Positions 36,436 to 45,739 of a stretch of 64,000 nt of DNA are shown here, piece by piece. The stretch lies in the NCBI RefSeq assembly GCF_900155685.1, contig NZ_LT732548.1, positions 4,599,301 through 4,663,300 of the forward strand. The letters run 5' to 3'. The notes under the pieces were generated by a model. That model was given only the letters and a program-made list of their open reading frames with translations, was not told where the DNA came from and ran no database searches. The DNA is from Paenibacillus bouchesdurhonensis. GTDB lineage: Bacteria > Bacillota > Bacilli > Paenibacillales > Paenibacillaceae. Position numbers and translations under genes: made by a program. Position 1 is the stretch's first letter, and every line of letters begins with the position of its first letter.

Positions 36436-39021
36436 TTATAAGCGGGGATCGATTTCCCGCTCCTGCGCGACTTCAAACAGCAGGTTAGCAGCAATCTCTT
36501 GATAAACCTCGTTTTCTGGCGCAATCTCGCCAAACGGCACCGCGAGCATTCGCATGCCAAACTTATATTCGCTTAGCGAGGTGCGAAGCTTTGAGTGAAT
36601 ACTCTTTTGCTTGACCAGCTTGCGGTACTTATGCGGGAACTTATAGTCATATCCGTAAATGATCGACAGATAATCCGGATTCCGCACCTTCATATAAGGC
36701 ACGGTATTTCCGCTCCATGCCTCTGGTTTGATGACGACCCCTTCCATATGGTTATCCAATGTCAGCTTGGAAAAGAACTTTTCTGCCTGCTCCAGATAGC
36801 CCGTCTCAGACAAGTTCAGCATGAGCGCCTCGTCCTCCGACACAAAAGCGTACATCTCAGAGGTTTTCCAGTCGGGAACTTGTTCCTTTCCATCCTCATA
36901 TACAATTTTCAGAACGGTAAACGGCTTATACTCCATAGCCTCGTCTTTCGCATACAATTCCAATTGCCTTTTGTAAGTTTGATAGGCCGCCTGATGTTCG
37001 GATAGAGGAACGTAAGTATCCCGGATCTCATGGACGTATTTATAAGTTTGATACACACTGGAACCATATTTGTCGCTCAAAACAGACTTGGCCATATGGT
37101 GGTGATCCTTCTCAAATCCACTGTTCTCATATTCGGCTATGAGCTTATGGCAGGCATCCTCAAAACCGTTTTGCGCCAGGAATGCAAGCTCCGTCTCCAG
37201 CGCTCTCTCAATCGGTTTGAATTGCCGCTCGATCAATCCCTCGCCCAGCGCCTTCCACGGCATAAGCTCTCCATCAAGAACCAGCATGGCTATCTTATGC
37301 TCTTCCATATAACAGCCGAACTTCAGCAGAAGCCTGCCGTATATTCCCGTTAAATCCGCACGCTTGATTTTATAACCGTTCCGGCTCACTGCGAAGCACT
37401 GCTCTAGTTCCTTGTGCAGATAAATATTGCACCTTGATCCCATATATTTAGGCTGCAGGACAACCTGCTGAATACCGTGCTCCCTAAAATAATCGAGCCC
37501 ACGCTTCAAGGATTCCAGTTCATTTGTCTCCATATTTTTATCTGCCGGGGACATCGTGCCCGAAATGAAATTGATTTTGTTTCGTGAGCAGTAGCGGAGT
37601 CTGCGGATGTCATCCTCCCCAAGGTCTCGTATGGTTACCTTTCGCTCCTCCTTGAACAGCGTTTGGAGTTCCTCGGTAATCACCGTTTGACTGGACTTCC
37701 GGGACTTCATAAACAGTCTATCCGAGATTCTGACCGAAGTCAGCAGGTTGCCGTGCACACTGCCCGTGTCGATGTGAATTTTATTCTTCATGCGGAAAGC
37801 CCGCTTGGCAGCAATATGCCCGAACACATGGTAAGGGTGATTCTTGACGGATTCCTTCTGCAGAAAAGCCAGCTGCTCCTCCAGCGGCGCTTCTCGATCA
37901 ATTCGAAAGTTCCGTTGATTGCGGACGGAATTCGCATCCAGCTTCCCGATGTACTTATTGCGGCATGGGGCATGGGTCACATAGAAGGACGGCCCTCGTA
38001 CTCCCACATATCGATAAAATGGCTTTGAAATCGAGACTAGATACTGAAATTTTTGCAGCAATTCCAAGTCGTTCATCAGAACTGCAGTCGAGTCAAAATA
38101 CGTATGGAGCAGCTCCTGATCGACGCCAGCAATGTCCCCCTTCAAATATTTAGCAACGAAATTCTCGTGATTCCCCAGCACAAAGTAAAAATGCTCCTCG
38201 TTATTATGCAGAAAGTGAATGATTTCTTTAGTTTGTTTGCCTTTGTCGATCCAGTCCCCGAGCAGAACAATTTTGGTGCGCTTCAGCTTATCCGTCACAA
38301 TAAGCCTGCCCTCATCGATCTTATACCCATAATCGAGCAAGAGCCCTTGCAGATCATCCACACATTCATGAACGTCGCCAATAATAATATATTGTTGATC
38401 CTGAGGGAGTATCGTTGCCAAGTAAGCGTCCAAATCCTCAATAATAATGTTGTATTCCGGATTGGCCTTGCCTTCTTCAATCAAATAAAAATCTTTAGCG
38501 CGCACCTTATGGATCTTGCCATATCCCTCTCGAGCCAACGAACCAAGAACGTCCTTCTTCAACCGATTGATATGGTTCGCAATCAGCTTCTTGGAGCGCT
38601 CCGATGCATAATAATCATCTCGCCGTCTATAATCGAAGACAATCACTTCGAGATTATAGTTATTCTGAAACGCAATTTCCTTCACCTTTGCCCGAAAATC
38701 CTCAGACAACCCGGTTGTATCAACAACGACAAACTCCGCATTGATCGGAAATGACGTCGCCATCTTCAATCTTTCAAATAGCAAATGAAACGCTTGCTCG
38801 CTAGCCTCAAGCATGAGCTGATCATACTTATCGTATTCGTACCCCAGCACCTCCTGGCGAATCTGGTCGGAGGACAAATATTGAATGTTGGCCTTAGCCT
38901 GCCGACTGCCATCCTCAAAACGCAGTCCGGGAATCAATACTTCCGTGGCAAATGTCGTCTTGCCGCACTCTGTAGACCCGATCAGCATGAAAATCGTATG
39001 AACCCTCGTTTGGATATCCAC
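36436..39021 (-). CDS. pnkp: Polynucleotide kinase-phosphatase-ligase Pnkp (RNA repair)
   Basis: The protein has 861 residues and a GTG start with GGGGGG upstream. Three catalytic modules are visible: a 5' kinase with P-loop GSTECGKT (15-22); a calcineurin-like 2',3'-phosphatase with GDVHE (215-219), GDWID (255-259), GNHE (283-286), VTH (348-350) and GH (401-402); and a ligase with nucleotidyl lysine K525 in KYMG, plus LDGELMPW, EGVVIKP and KVRN motifs. Pnkp heals and seals broken RNA. In characterised bacteria it works with Hen1, whose N-terminal half activates the ligase; Hen1 is encoded 71 bp upstream here. Confidence 0.95.
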   Translation of the reverse strand: MDIQTRVHTIFMLIGSTECGKTTFATEVLIPGLRFEDGSRQAKANIQYLSSDQIRQEVLGYEYDKYDQLMLEASEQAFHLLFERLKMATSFPINAEFVVVDTTGLSEDFRAKVKEIAFQNNYNLEVIVFDYRRRDDYYASERSKKLIANHINRLKKDVLGSLAREGYGKIHKVRAKDFYLIEEGKANPEYNIIIEDLDAYLATILPQDQQYIIIGDVHECVDDLQGLLLDYGYKIDEGRLIVTDKLKRTKIVLLGDWIDKGKQTKEIIHFLHNNEEHFYFVLGNHENFVAKYLKGDIAGVDQELLHTYFDSTAVLMNDLELLQKFQYLVSISKPFYRYVGVRGPSFYVTHAPCRNKYIGKLDANSVRNQRNFRIDREAPLEEQLAFLQKESVKNHPYHVFGHIAAKRAFRMKNKIHIDTGSVHGNLLTSVRISDRLFMKSRKSSQTVITEELQTLFKEERKVTIRDLGEDDIRRLRYCSRNKINFISGTMSPADKNMETNELESLKRGLDYFREHGIQQVVLQPKYMGSRCNIYLHKELEQCFAVSRNGYKIKRADLTGIYGRLLLKFGCYMEEHKIAMLVLDGELMPWKALGEGLIERQFKPIERALETELAFLAQNGFEDACHKLIAEYENSGFEKDHHHMAKSVLSDKYGSSVYQTYKYVHEIRDTYVPLSEHQAAYQTYKRQLELYAKDEAMEYKPFTVLKIVYEDGKEQVPDWKTSEMYAFVSEDEALMLNLSETGYLEQAEKFFSKLTLDNHMEGVVIKPEAWSGNTVPYMKVRNPDYLSIIYGYDYKFPHKYRKLVKQKSIHSKLRTSLSEYKFGMRMLAVPFGEIAPENEVYQEIAANLLFEVAQEREIDPRL

Positions 39022-39092
39022 TGGTCAGGCCCCCCTTTTCTTAATAATTACGCCCTGCGTAGTCCTGATATTGTTGACGCCGTCTCCAACAG

Positions 39093-40292
39093 CTACAAAT
39101 TCGGCATGTAGATTTGTCCCCGTCTTCTGAACCACATCACACATCCATTGCCGAAAAATTCCCCCATCTCCCACTTGTGATCGTCATGCCGGAAGCCGCT
39201 TAATTCGTAATAACGGTTGAAATCAGCGTTGGGCGTTGTAATAATGAAGCGATCAAAATCAACATGCCTGCAAATTTGATGAATCAGTTGTTTTGCCTCG
39301 GCTTCATTCATATGCTCGATCACCTCTGTTAAAATCACATCCACGACTTCATCGTTGTAGCATTCCAGGAACTGATCAATGGAGCCAAGGGTAATGATGT
39401 TGTCAAGCTGTTTAGCTTCGGCTTTATGCTTTACCTTCTCCAGCACCTCTTCGTTGATATCGACCGCATAGTAGCTGCCCTCGATTTTGCCGGCAAAGGA
39501 AATGGCATAGTAGCCTTCTCCACAGCCCACATCTAAAATCGGCTTATCGAAGGTCAACTCGCTGCCGATATAATTTCTCCTTTGCAGCGCTGTTCCTCCA
39601 TAAGCAAACTGAATATCGTATCGCTCCGTTTTTTCTAGCTCCGCCTTATACTTTTGAAACCGAGCCCGAGAAGACAAGAAATTGCGCACAAACAAGCTGC
39701 GAATATAAAACGGTGCATCCATCACATTCACACTCTTGATGTACTTATCCAGAATGCTGTCCGAAATATCAATGTATTCGTTGCCGAACATCGAGAGGAA
39801 TAGGCACAGCACACTTACGGCATGAAGGAGTTGATACAGGCTTTTCTTCGTTGTAACTGTAAGCGAAAAACTCTTATGAGCCCGATGTACGATTTCGAAA
39901 GAAAAATCCTTCAAATGCTTCTCGAAAAACTCAACATACCGCAGCAATTCAATATGTATCATGTTGATGAAGAAGGTATGCTCGTACCCTTCTATGTCTC
40001 TATCATCCTGAACCTTTAGGGGCGCTGAGAAAAATTCATTTATCGCATTTAGCGGAAATAAAGGCGTGTTATATCTGGATACATTCAAATATTCAAAGTT
40101 CTCCTGCTCATGCTGCTTGTAGGAAATTTCATTATCGGCATCCTTGAAATATACGTTGTAGCTCTGCTCATTAGAGTACCAGCCGTAGGCCATGCCCTTG
40201 CGGATCGAACGAAGCATCATGCCGGAATGCGGATTTTTCTTAATCAAGAATGAAAACTGGGGGTTGGTGGAGCTCACCTGCACTATCGCCAT
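39093..40292 (-). CDS. hen1: Hen1 RNA 3'-terminal ribose 2'-O-methyltransferase, bacterial type
   Basis: The protein has 399 residues and GGAGTAGG before its ATG. The C-terminal methyltransferase has the SAM motif DVGCGEG (254-260) and the Hen1 metal-binding signature EVIEHM (323-328) with RHDDHKWE (368-375), plus TTPNADFN. The N-terminal 220 residues match the bacterial-specific Hen1 domain that activates the Pnkp ligase. It methylates the 2'-OH at the break before ligation, so the repaired RNA resists a second cut. It is first in a two-gene unit with Pnkp. Confidence 0.93.
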   Translation of the reverse strand: MAIVQVSSTNPQFSFLIKKNPHSGMMLRSIRKGMAYGWYSNEQSYNVYFKDADNEISYKQHEQENFEYLNVSRYNTPLFPLNAINEFFSAPLKVQDDRDIEGYEHTFFINMIHIELLRYVEFFEKHLKDFSFEIVHRAHKSFSLTVTTKKSLYQLLHAVSVLCLFLSMFGNEYIDISDSILDKYIKSVNVMDAPFYIRSLFVRNFLSSRARFQKYKAELEKTERYDIQFAYGGTALQRRNYIGSELTFDKPILDVGCGEGYYAISFAGKIEGSYYAVDINEEVLEKVKHKAEAKQLDNIITLGSIDQFLECYNDEVVDVILTEVIEHMNEAEAKQLIHQICRHVDFDRFIITTPNADFNRYYELSGFRHDDHKWEMGEFFGNGCVMWFRRRGQIYMPNL

Positions 40293-40533
40293 TTGAACCT
40301 ACTCCTAACTTACATATTAATAACCTTGCTGCGTCTGAATGTATTGTCGTTGATTTGGAAGCTGGCGAACAGGGCGAAAGTATTACGAGCAGGAACGCAA
40401 GCACGATTATATAGACGGAAAGAAGCCAGAATCTATCGCCCCGGCTTCCATTTACAGGTATGTTGAAATTATCCTTCTTGGCGTTGCTTCTAGATGTTTA
40501 AGGACAGATTTATTCTGCCGTAAACTCCGGCGG

Positions 40534-41319
40534 CTATAGGCCGCGTTTGGCTTTTTTGCAAACCAGCTTATAAGTCTTACCGTATGCTTTGCCATACCGG
40601 ACGATCCGCCGAACGACACTCTGATCCTTCAGCAGCGTGAATGGAGCCGCATCAGGCAATGTGTTCACTTCAAGAATCCACGGCTTTAGGCTGCTGTCGA
40701 TGGCATAATCGAGGCCAAGCTCCTTAATGCCAGAAAATGCGCCCCGCAGCCGCTTCACGGTTCGGTGGGCAAGATCATCCATGCGGCGGTACAATTCCTT
40801 GCGTTTTACCGCTCCGGCAAACTGGCGCAATACGTCATCGGTTGCATAAATCGTACCGCCCTGACTTCCATTCGTCACGATTTTACGGGGATGTGCCACT
40901 CTGGTAAACGTGCCGGTCGTTTCAAACCCGCCCCAAGGCGTCCGCTGAATCATCAGCCTGATATCGAATGGACGCCCTCTATGCTTAAGCAGCCAAATCC
41001 CCTTCTGAACGACATACCGCTCGCCCTTCATCTCCTTGCTTATAGCGGCGTAGGCCTGGTCATAGGTTGCGAATGCCCGCTTACGCTCGCCAAGCTGGTA
41101 TGCATATCTCCGCTCTCCGAATTTGCGCATCTCTACCCTCATGACGCCCCGTCCCTTCGACCCGCTAACTGGCTTCACGTAGACCATGCCGTACTTCAAT
41201 AGCATGCTGAGCAGTCGCTCCTTCGTGGCGATTCTTGCCGGCGGCATATGCTGCCGCAGCATGGTTTCCTTCCGCATAATTACGTCCTTGCTCCATTTAT
41301 CCTTCCGGCGATGCCTCAT
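40534..41319 (-). CDS. YheC/YheD-family ATP-grasp protein (spore-coat associated)
   Basis: The protein has 261 residues from ATG 41319, chosen for GGAGGG 7 nt upstream; longer starts at 41352 and 41361 are less well supported. It is Arg/Lys-rich. ATP-grasp features include VYVKPVSGSKGRGV, GRPFDIRLMIQ, LGLDYAID and WILEVNTLPD (metal/ATP site). Relatives YheC and YheD act in endospore coat assembly. It lies divergent from the diaminopropionate cluster with a short shared upstream region, so an amide-bond-forming role in that pathway is a weaker alternative. Confidence 0.85.
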   Translation of the reverse strand: MRHRRKDKWSKDVIMRKETMLRQHMPPARIATKERLLSMLLKYGMVYVKPVSGSKGRGVMRVEMRKFGERRYAYQLGERKRAFATYDQAYAAISKEMKGERYVVQKGIWLLKHRGRPFDIRLMIQRTPWGGFETTGTFTRVAHPRKIVTNGSQGGTIYATDDVLRQFAGAVKRKELYRRMDDLAHRTVKRLRGAFSGIKELGLDYAIDSSLKPWILEVNTLPDAAPFTLLKDQSVVRRIVRYGKAYGKTYKLVCKKAKRGL

Positions 41320-41478
41320 TCGATCCCTCCATTTCTCATTTACTCCTAGCATACGTACCAATCAAAAAAATGGATGTAGGCTGTTGTCGGCACCAGATGA
41401 ACCGAACCGCCATATGCTTTACTAATTGGCAGCTGAATGAAGCTGTGTCCATTACTATGTTTAGGAGGTCTAGAGAAG

Positions 41479-42702
41479 ATGCTCACTCCCTCGCTTCAAC
41501 AACAACTGGCTCGCATCATTCAGTTGCATCCCGGTTACGGCGATTTGTTAAATGAGCTGGGCATTCCGCCCCAGAATACGGCCTTGTTCGGGCTCCCGCT
41601 CCTGACCGAGGATCGCCTATATAAGATCTATTATCAACAAGAGCCGCGGACAGAGGCCGGCCTTACAGCCTACCGGACATCCGGAACCTCTACCGGAATA
41701 CGCAAAACGATCTATTATTCCCCGGAGGATGAGAAGCACTATCGGAATGCCAAGATCGCCTGCTACCGTACATGGCTTGCATCCAGTCCTTTGCGGATAA
41801 GCAAGGCTTTTTCGGATGTGGGCACCGGACATGCGGCGAGCACCGCCAATGCGATTTTTCGCGAGTTGGGCCTGCAGACGGAATCCATCTCCTTCTCGGT
41901 GCCTATTGAAGAGCATATCGCCCAGATTAACGCATTCAAGCCTGAGCTGCTGTATACGATGCCTTCCATTCTGGAAGCCATTGCCCGGGCCGCCCAAAAC
42001 CCTGCCGCGCTTGGCATTCGCAAAATCATTCTCGTCGGAGAAATGGCTTCCCCCTCCTGGCAGGCCAATATGGCAGCTCGCTTCGACATCGGAGCGCAGG
42101 ATATTCTCGATACGTATGGCTCCATCGAGGTTGGGGCGATCGCCTCCTATTCCCATCAGCATGGGGCCTATCTGTTCGCTGACGGGATCATCGCGGAGAC
42201 GATCCCCTCCGAACAGCTCGATCCAGGCTTCGAGCCGCTGGAGGACAGCGAGGGCGTACTCGTATTAACCTCCAGCAAGCGCAGCTTGTTCCCTGTCATC
42301 CGTTATGTCACCTACGATGTAGTGCGCGATTTCCGCACCATGGAAATTGACGGCGTGATGCGGCAGGCATTTACGTGTATTTCCAAGCGAATCGGCAGCG
42401 AGCTCAAGCATGGCGAGAAAATCAGCTTATACGACATCGAGCATGTCGTGCACAGCTACGTCCAGGATGCCGAACTGCGCGTCAGCGTAAGTGACAACAA
42501 GCTGACCGTCCGCATACGCAGCGAATCGCTTAATAATGAACTGCTAAGCTCCATCCGTCATGCGATAGAGCATACGATTGAAGCGATCGGACTGATGATC
42601 GAAAACCATATGCTTGATCGTATTGAAGTAATTTCCGTGAATGAGAATGAATCCTTTCACCAAGCGAACTGTTCGGTGAAGTCTAAAAAATTGTATAGCT
42701 AG
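41479..42702 (+). CDS. Stand-alone adenylating enzyme, PaaK-like AMP-dependent ligase
   Basis: The protein has 407 residues from ATG 41479 (AGGAGG 12 nt upstream). It has the phenylacetate-CoA-ligase-type nucleotide motif TSGTSTG (67-73), a YGSIEVGAIA motif in the adenylate site and RYVTYDVVRDF before the C-terminal subdomain. It is slightly shorter than PaaK. No carrier protein is fused or nearby, so it may make a CoA ester or directly couple an acyl-AMP to an amine. It leads a tight three-gene operon with SbnA- and SbnB-like genes, so diaminopropionate or its product is the likely amine partner. Confidence 0.82.
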   Translation: MLTPSLQQQLARIIQLHPGYGDLLNELGIPPQNTALFGLPLLTEDRLYKIYYQQEPRTEAGLTAYRTSGTSTGIRKTIYYSPEDEKHYRNAKIACYRTWLASSPLRISKAFSDVGTGHAASTANAIFRELGLQTESISFSVPIEEHIAQINAFKPELLYTMPSILEAIARAAQNPAALGIRKIILVGEMASPSWQANMAARFDIGAQDILDTYGSIEVGAIASYSHQHGAYLFADGIIAETIPSEQLDPGFEPLEDSEGVLVLTSSKRSLFPVIRYVTYDVVRDFRTMEIDGVMRQAFTCISKRIGSELKHGEKISLYDIEHVVHSYVQDAELRVSVSDNKLTVRIRSESLNNELLSSIRHAIEHTIEAIGLMIENHMLDRIEVISVNENESFHQANCSVKSKKLYS

Positions 42703-42710
42703 GAGGCGTA

Positions 42711-43700
42711 ATGCCATCCATGACCAAAGATTGGCTTTCTTGCATCGGCAATACCCCGCTTGTCCAGCTCTCCCGGTTGTTTGCGAACGAACGCGGTATT
42801 GCCGTCCATGCCAAGCTTGAAATGCTGAATCCAAACGGCAGCGCCAAAGATCGTCCTGCAGCGCGTATGATTTCCGCTGCGCTGGAGAAGGGCTTGATCG
42901 GCCCAGGCTCGGTCATTATCGAATCCAGCTCGGGCAATATGGCGATCAGTCTGGCTGCCATCTGCTCCCAGCTCGGTATGCGCTTTATTAGCGTTGTCGA
43001 TCCAAAAACAACGGCTCAAAATATTCGCATCATGCGAGCCTATGGGGCCGAAATCGAATTGGTACAGCAGCCTGACCCCATAACCGGCGAGTTTTTGCCG
43101 GCCAGGCTGAACAAGGTCAAGCACCTTGTTCAGCGTATCCCGAACAGCTTCTGGCCCAACCAATACGGGAATGAAAACAACTACTTATCACATCGGGACG
43201 GAACAATGCGGGAAATTGCCGCCGAGCTGGGCCAAGTCGATTATGTTGTAGGCGGCCTCAGCACCTGCGGGACAATGCTGGGCTGCGCAACCTTCATCAA
43301 GGAACAGCGGTTGGATACTAAAATCGTCGCCGTCGATGCGGTCGGAAGCGTCATACTTGGCGGAACAAAAGGCAAGCGCTTCTTCCCCGGCCTTGGCGCC
43401 GGCATCGTTCCCCCGTTTAACCAAAGCAAATTTACCGACTACGCCATTCAGGTCAAGGAAGCCGATATGGCTGCGGGCTGCCGCATGCTTGTACAGCATG
43501 AAGCCATCCTCGCTGGCCCTTCTTCGGGTGCGGTTATATATGCCCTTAAAGAAGTGTTGTTCCACGAAATACCGGATGGTTCAGTATGCGCCGTAATTCT
43601 TCATGACCGCGGCGAGCGGTATATGGATACGGTGTATAACGAAGAGTGGGTAGCGCAGCATCTAAACGCAGACCTTTCTTCATTCGATCTTCATAAATAG
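42711..43700 (+). CDS. sbnA: 2,3-diaminopropionate biosynthesis protein SbnA (PLP-dependent synthase)
   Basis: The protein has 329 residues from ATG 42711, with AGGAGG 5 nt upstream and 8 nt after the previous stop. It is a cysteine-synthase-fold enzyme: the PLP lysine is K46 in NPNGSAKDR, the phosphate loop is SSSGNMAISL, and AGPSSGAVIYAL is near the end. In staphylococci SbnA makes N-(1-amino-1-carboxy-2-ethyl)-glutamate from O-phosphoserine and glutamate. The next gene encodes the matching dehydrogenase. This pairing makes the SbnA call much stronger than cysteine synthase. Confidence 0.9.
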   Translation: MPSMTKDWLSCIGNTPLVQLSRLFANERGIAVHAKLEMLNPNGSAKDRPAARMISAALEKGLIGPGSVIIESSSGNMAISLAAICSQLGMRFISVVDPKTTAQNIRIMRAYGAEIELVQQPDPITGEFLPARLNKVKHLVQRIPNSFWPNQYGNENNYLSHRDGTMREIAAELGQVDYVVGGLSTCGTMLGCATFIKEQRLDTKIVAVDAVGSVILGGTKGKRFFPGLGAGIVPPFNQSKFTDYAIQVKEADMAAGCRMLVQHEAILAGPSSGAVIYALKEVLFHEIPDGSVCAVILHDRGERYMDTVYNEEWVAQHLNADLSSFDLHK

Positions 43701-43714
43701 AAAGGGGCAGGCCC

Positions 43715-44704
43715 ATGCTATATTTGGACAATAACCATCTGCAGGCCATCGGGCACTGCTGGGGGGAACTGGAGAGCCGTATTGTCGCGGCGCTGCGCCT
43801 TATGGATTCAGGCGACTATGCGCAGCCCATTAAGCCTTATCTCCGCTACGGCAATCCGGCTAACCGAATCATTGCGATGCCCGCCTACGCTGGGGGAGCA
43901 GTACAGGCAGCAGGCCTGAAATGGATCGCCAGTTTTCCCGGCAATACGTTGAACGGACTGCCCCGAGCCCATAGCGTGCTATTGCTGAATAAACCCGATA
44001 CAGGCGTTCCTTACGCCATGCTGAACTCCCCGCTGCCGAGCGTGGCCAGAACGGTTGCCGTGAGTGCGGTCATGCTGCGTCATTTTTTGCAAGCACGCCC
44101 TGTTGTAAAGCGGATACGAATTGGCATCATTGGCTTCGGACCGATTGGCCAGCATCATTATGACATGTGCGGAAAGCTGTTCGGAGAATGGATTGACGAG
44201 ATTCTTATCTACGATATTAAAGCGCTTAAGCCGGAGACGCCGATTATCCAAGAAGCCGATGCAAGCTACCGCAGGCGCACACGGCTAGCCGAAAGCTGGG
44301 AGGAGCTTTACAGCAACTGCAACGTCATCATAACGTGTACTGTTAGCGATGATCGTTACATCGACCAGCCACCGCTTGCTGGCAGTCTGTTGCTTGATGT
44401 GTCGCTACGCGATTATAAAGCAGCGGCTCTGGAGCAAATACAGTTCGTTGTCGTCGATGATTGGGATGAGGTATGCCGTGAAAATACCGATATTGAGCTG
44501 CTGCACCTGGAACGGGGACTTACGAAGAACGATACATGTTCGCTGGCCGATGTCGTGTGCCGAGGTGCTCTGGGGAAACTTGCCGCGGATGAGTCTGTTT
44601 TATTTTGCCCAATGGGGATGGCCGTGTTCGATATCGCCACAGCAGCCTACTGGGTGGAGAAAGCAAAGTCGCTCGGGGTGGGATTGGATTTAGGGATGGC
44701 TTAG
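43715..44704 (+). CDS. sbnB: N-(2-amino-2-carboxyethyl)-glutamate dehydrogenase SbnB
   Basis: The protein has 329 residues from ATG 43715, 14 nt after sbnA, with AAAGGGG upstream. It belongs to the ornithine cyclodeaminase/mu-crystallin fold. The Rossmann motif is GFGPIG (140-145), and residues 40-110 carry the family's substrate loop (MPAYAGGAVQAAGLKWIASFPGN). In the known pathway SbnB oxidatively splits the SbnA product to L-2,3-diaminopropionate and 2-oxoglutarate. The three-gene cluster therefore has a complete diaminopropionate route plus an activating enzyme. Confidence 0.9.
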   Translation: MLYLDNNHLQAIGHCWGELESRIVAALRLMDSGDYAQPIKPYLRYGNPANRIIAMPAYAGGAVQAAGLKWIASFPGNTLNGLPRAHSVLLLNKPDTGVPYAMLNSPLPSVARTVAVSAVMLRHFLQARPVVKRIRIGIIGFGPIGQHHYDMCGKLFGEWIDEILIYDIKALKPETPIIQEADASYRRRTRLAESWEELYSNCNVIITCTVSDDRYIDQPPLAGSLLLDVSLRDYKAAALEQIQFVVVDDWDEVCRENTDIELLHLERGLTKNDTCSLADVVCRGALGKLAADESVLFCPMGMAVFDIATAAYWVEKAKSLGVGLDLGMA

Positions 44705-44719
44705 AACGCAAGCTATTGG

Positions 44720-44750
44720 CCGCTATCCCCCTCTCTATAGGGGGAAGCGG
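44720..44750. terminator. Hairpin between the convergent sbnB and yitT genes
   Basis: Arms CCGCT(at)CCCCCT and AGGGGG(a)AGCGG form a strong GC-rich stem with a 6-nt loop. There is no clear T-run on either strand, so it is an atypical terminator or an mRNA-end stabiliser. Confidence 0.5.
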
Positions 44751-44764
44751 CTGGGCATAATCTG

Positions 44765-45601
44765 TTACTTGGATAGCTTAAGGAAGCCCTCACCAAAGAC
44801 ATCGCGAACATCCTGGATCGTAATAAATGCATTCATATCCTCGGCGCGGACAATCTCTTTGAGCGTAGGAACCTCCTTCTTGCAGATGATGATATACAGA
44901 ATTTCTTTGGTATCCTTCGTATAATATCCGTATCCGGACAGCACGGTTACCCCGCGATCCATCTTGTCAACTACATGGCGCGCAATTTGATCCTGCTTGG
45001 CAGAAATAATGGTGACCGCCTTCTTGGGATTGAGCCCTTCAATGATAAAATCCATCACTTTGGTAGCGGTAAACAGCAATACAATCGTGCTCATCAAGCC
45101 TTTGGCTCCAATAATGAAAACCGAGGAGCAGGCTACAATCAGATCAAAGAACAAAAGCCCATAGCTGATGTTCCAATCGAGATACTTGTTGGTAATCCTC
45201 GCTAGAATGACACTTCCTGCCGTTGTACCGCCCACGCGGACAATCAGGCCGATCCCAGCCCCGGCGAATATTCCGCCGAAGATTGTGTTGATCCACAGCT
45301 CATTGGAATCAATACTCCACCCCGCCGTCAAATGCAGGAAAATCGAATTGAGCACCACGGCAATAATTGTATAGAGCATGGTTTTCTTATCCAGGAATTT
45401 ATAGCCGACAATGAGCAGTATCCCGTTCAGGATCAGGTTCATCAGCCCCGGTGACCAGCCGAACAAATAGTAGAAAATGATGGTCAGCCCCGTAACCCCG
45501 CCTTCGCCCAGATCATTGGGGATGACAAATAAATTCACCGCAAGCGCAAACAAGAAAGCCCCCACGATGAGTGAGGACATGTCCGTAATTCTTTTTTTCA
45601 T
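44765..45601 (-). CDS. YitT family membrane protein (DUF161/DUF2179)
   Basis: The protein has 278 residues and GGAGTG before its ATG. Five to six hydrophobic segments (1-175) with the family motif FVIPNDLGEGGVTGL are followed by a cytosolic DUF2179 domain (190-275) with KEVPTLKEIV and the end FITIQDVRDVFGEGF. The family is widespread in Firmicutes and its transport or sensing role is not established. A Spo0E-like gene and two tiny frames lie just upstream on the same strand. Confidence 0.9.
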   Translation of the reverse strand: MKKRITDMSSLIVGAFLFALAVNLFVIPNDLGEGGVTGLTIIFYYLFGWSPGLMNLILNGILLIVGYKFLDKKTMLYTIIAVVLNSIFLHLTAGWSIDSNELWINTIFGGIFAGAGIGLIVRVGGTTAGSVILARITNKYLDWNISYGLLFFDLIVACSSVFIIGAKGLMSTIVLLFTATKVMDFIIEGLNPKKAVTIISAKQDQIARHVVDKMDRGVTVLSGYGYYTKDTKEILYIIICKKEVPTLKEIVRAEDMNAFITIQDVRDVFGEGFLKLSK

Positions 45602-45634
45602 CTAACACTCCGTCCAATCTCTCTAAGAATCAAC

Positions 45635-45739
45635 CTATGCTGTCATTTGAATCACGTCAACAGGTTGTGCACTTCCTGATTCTATCATGCGGCTCACGAA
45701 TTTAGTATATGGTAAATCATAGTATGTATAAATGTTCAT
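45635..45739 (-). CDS. Possible 34-residue small protein
   Basis: ATG 45739 overlaps the stop of the preceding small frame (ATGA), with GAGGAG 7 nt upstream. The product is polar with YTYYDLPYTKFV near the start and has no match I recognise. It ends 33 nt before yitT. The good ribosome site and coupling argue for expression, but its size leaves chance possible. Confidence 0.3.
   Translation of the reverse strand: MNIYTYYDLPYTKFVSRMIESGSAQPVDVIQMTA

Noticed and set aside
38053..38754. 233-codon plus-strand frame
   Set aside because: It is antisense to the kinase/phosphatase part of Pnkp, whose motifs are intact.
42711..43700. Housekeeping cysteine synthase
   Set aside because: Tight coupling to an SbnB-type dehydrogenase and the sequence pattern favour SbnA.
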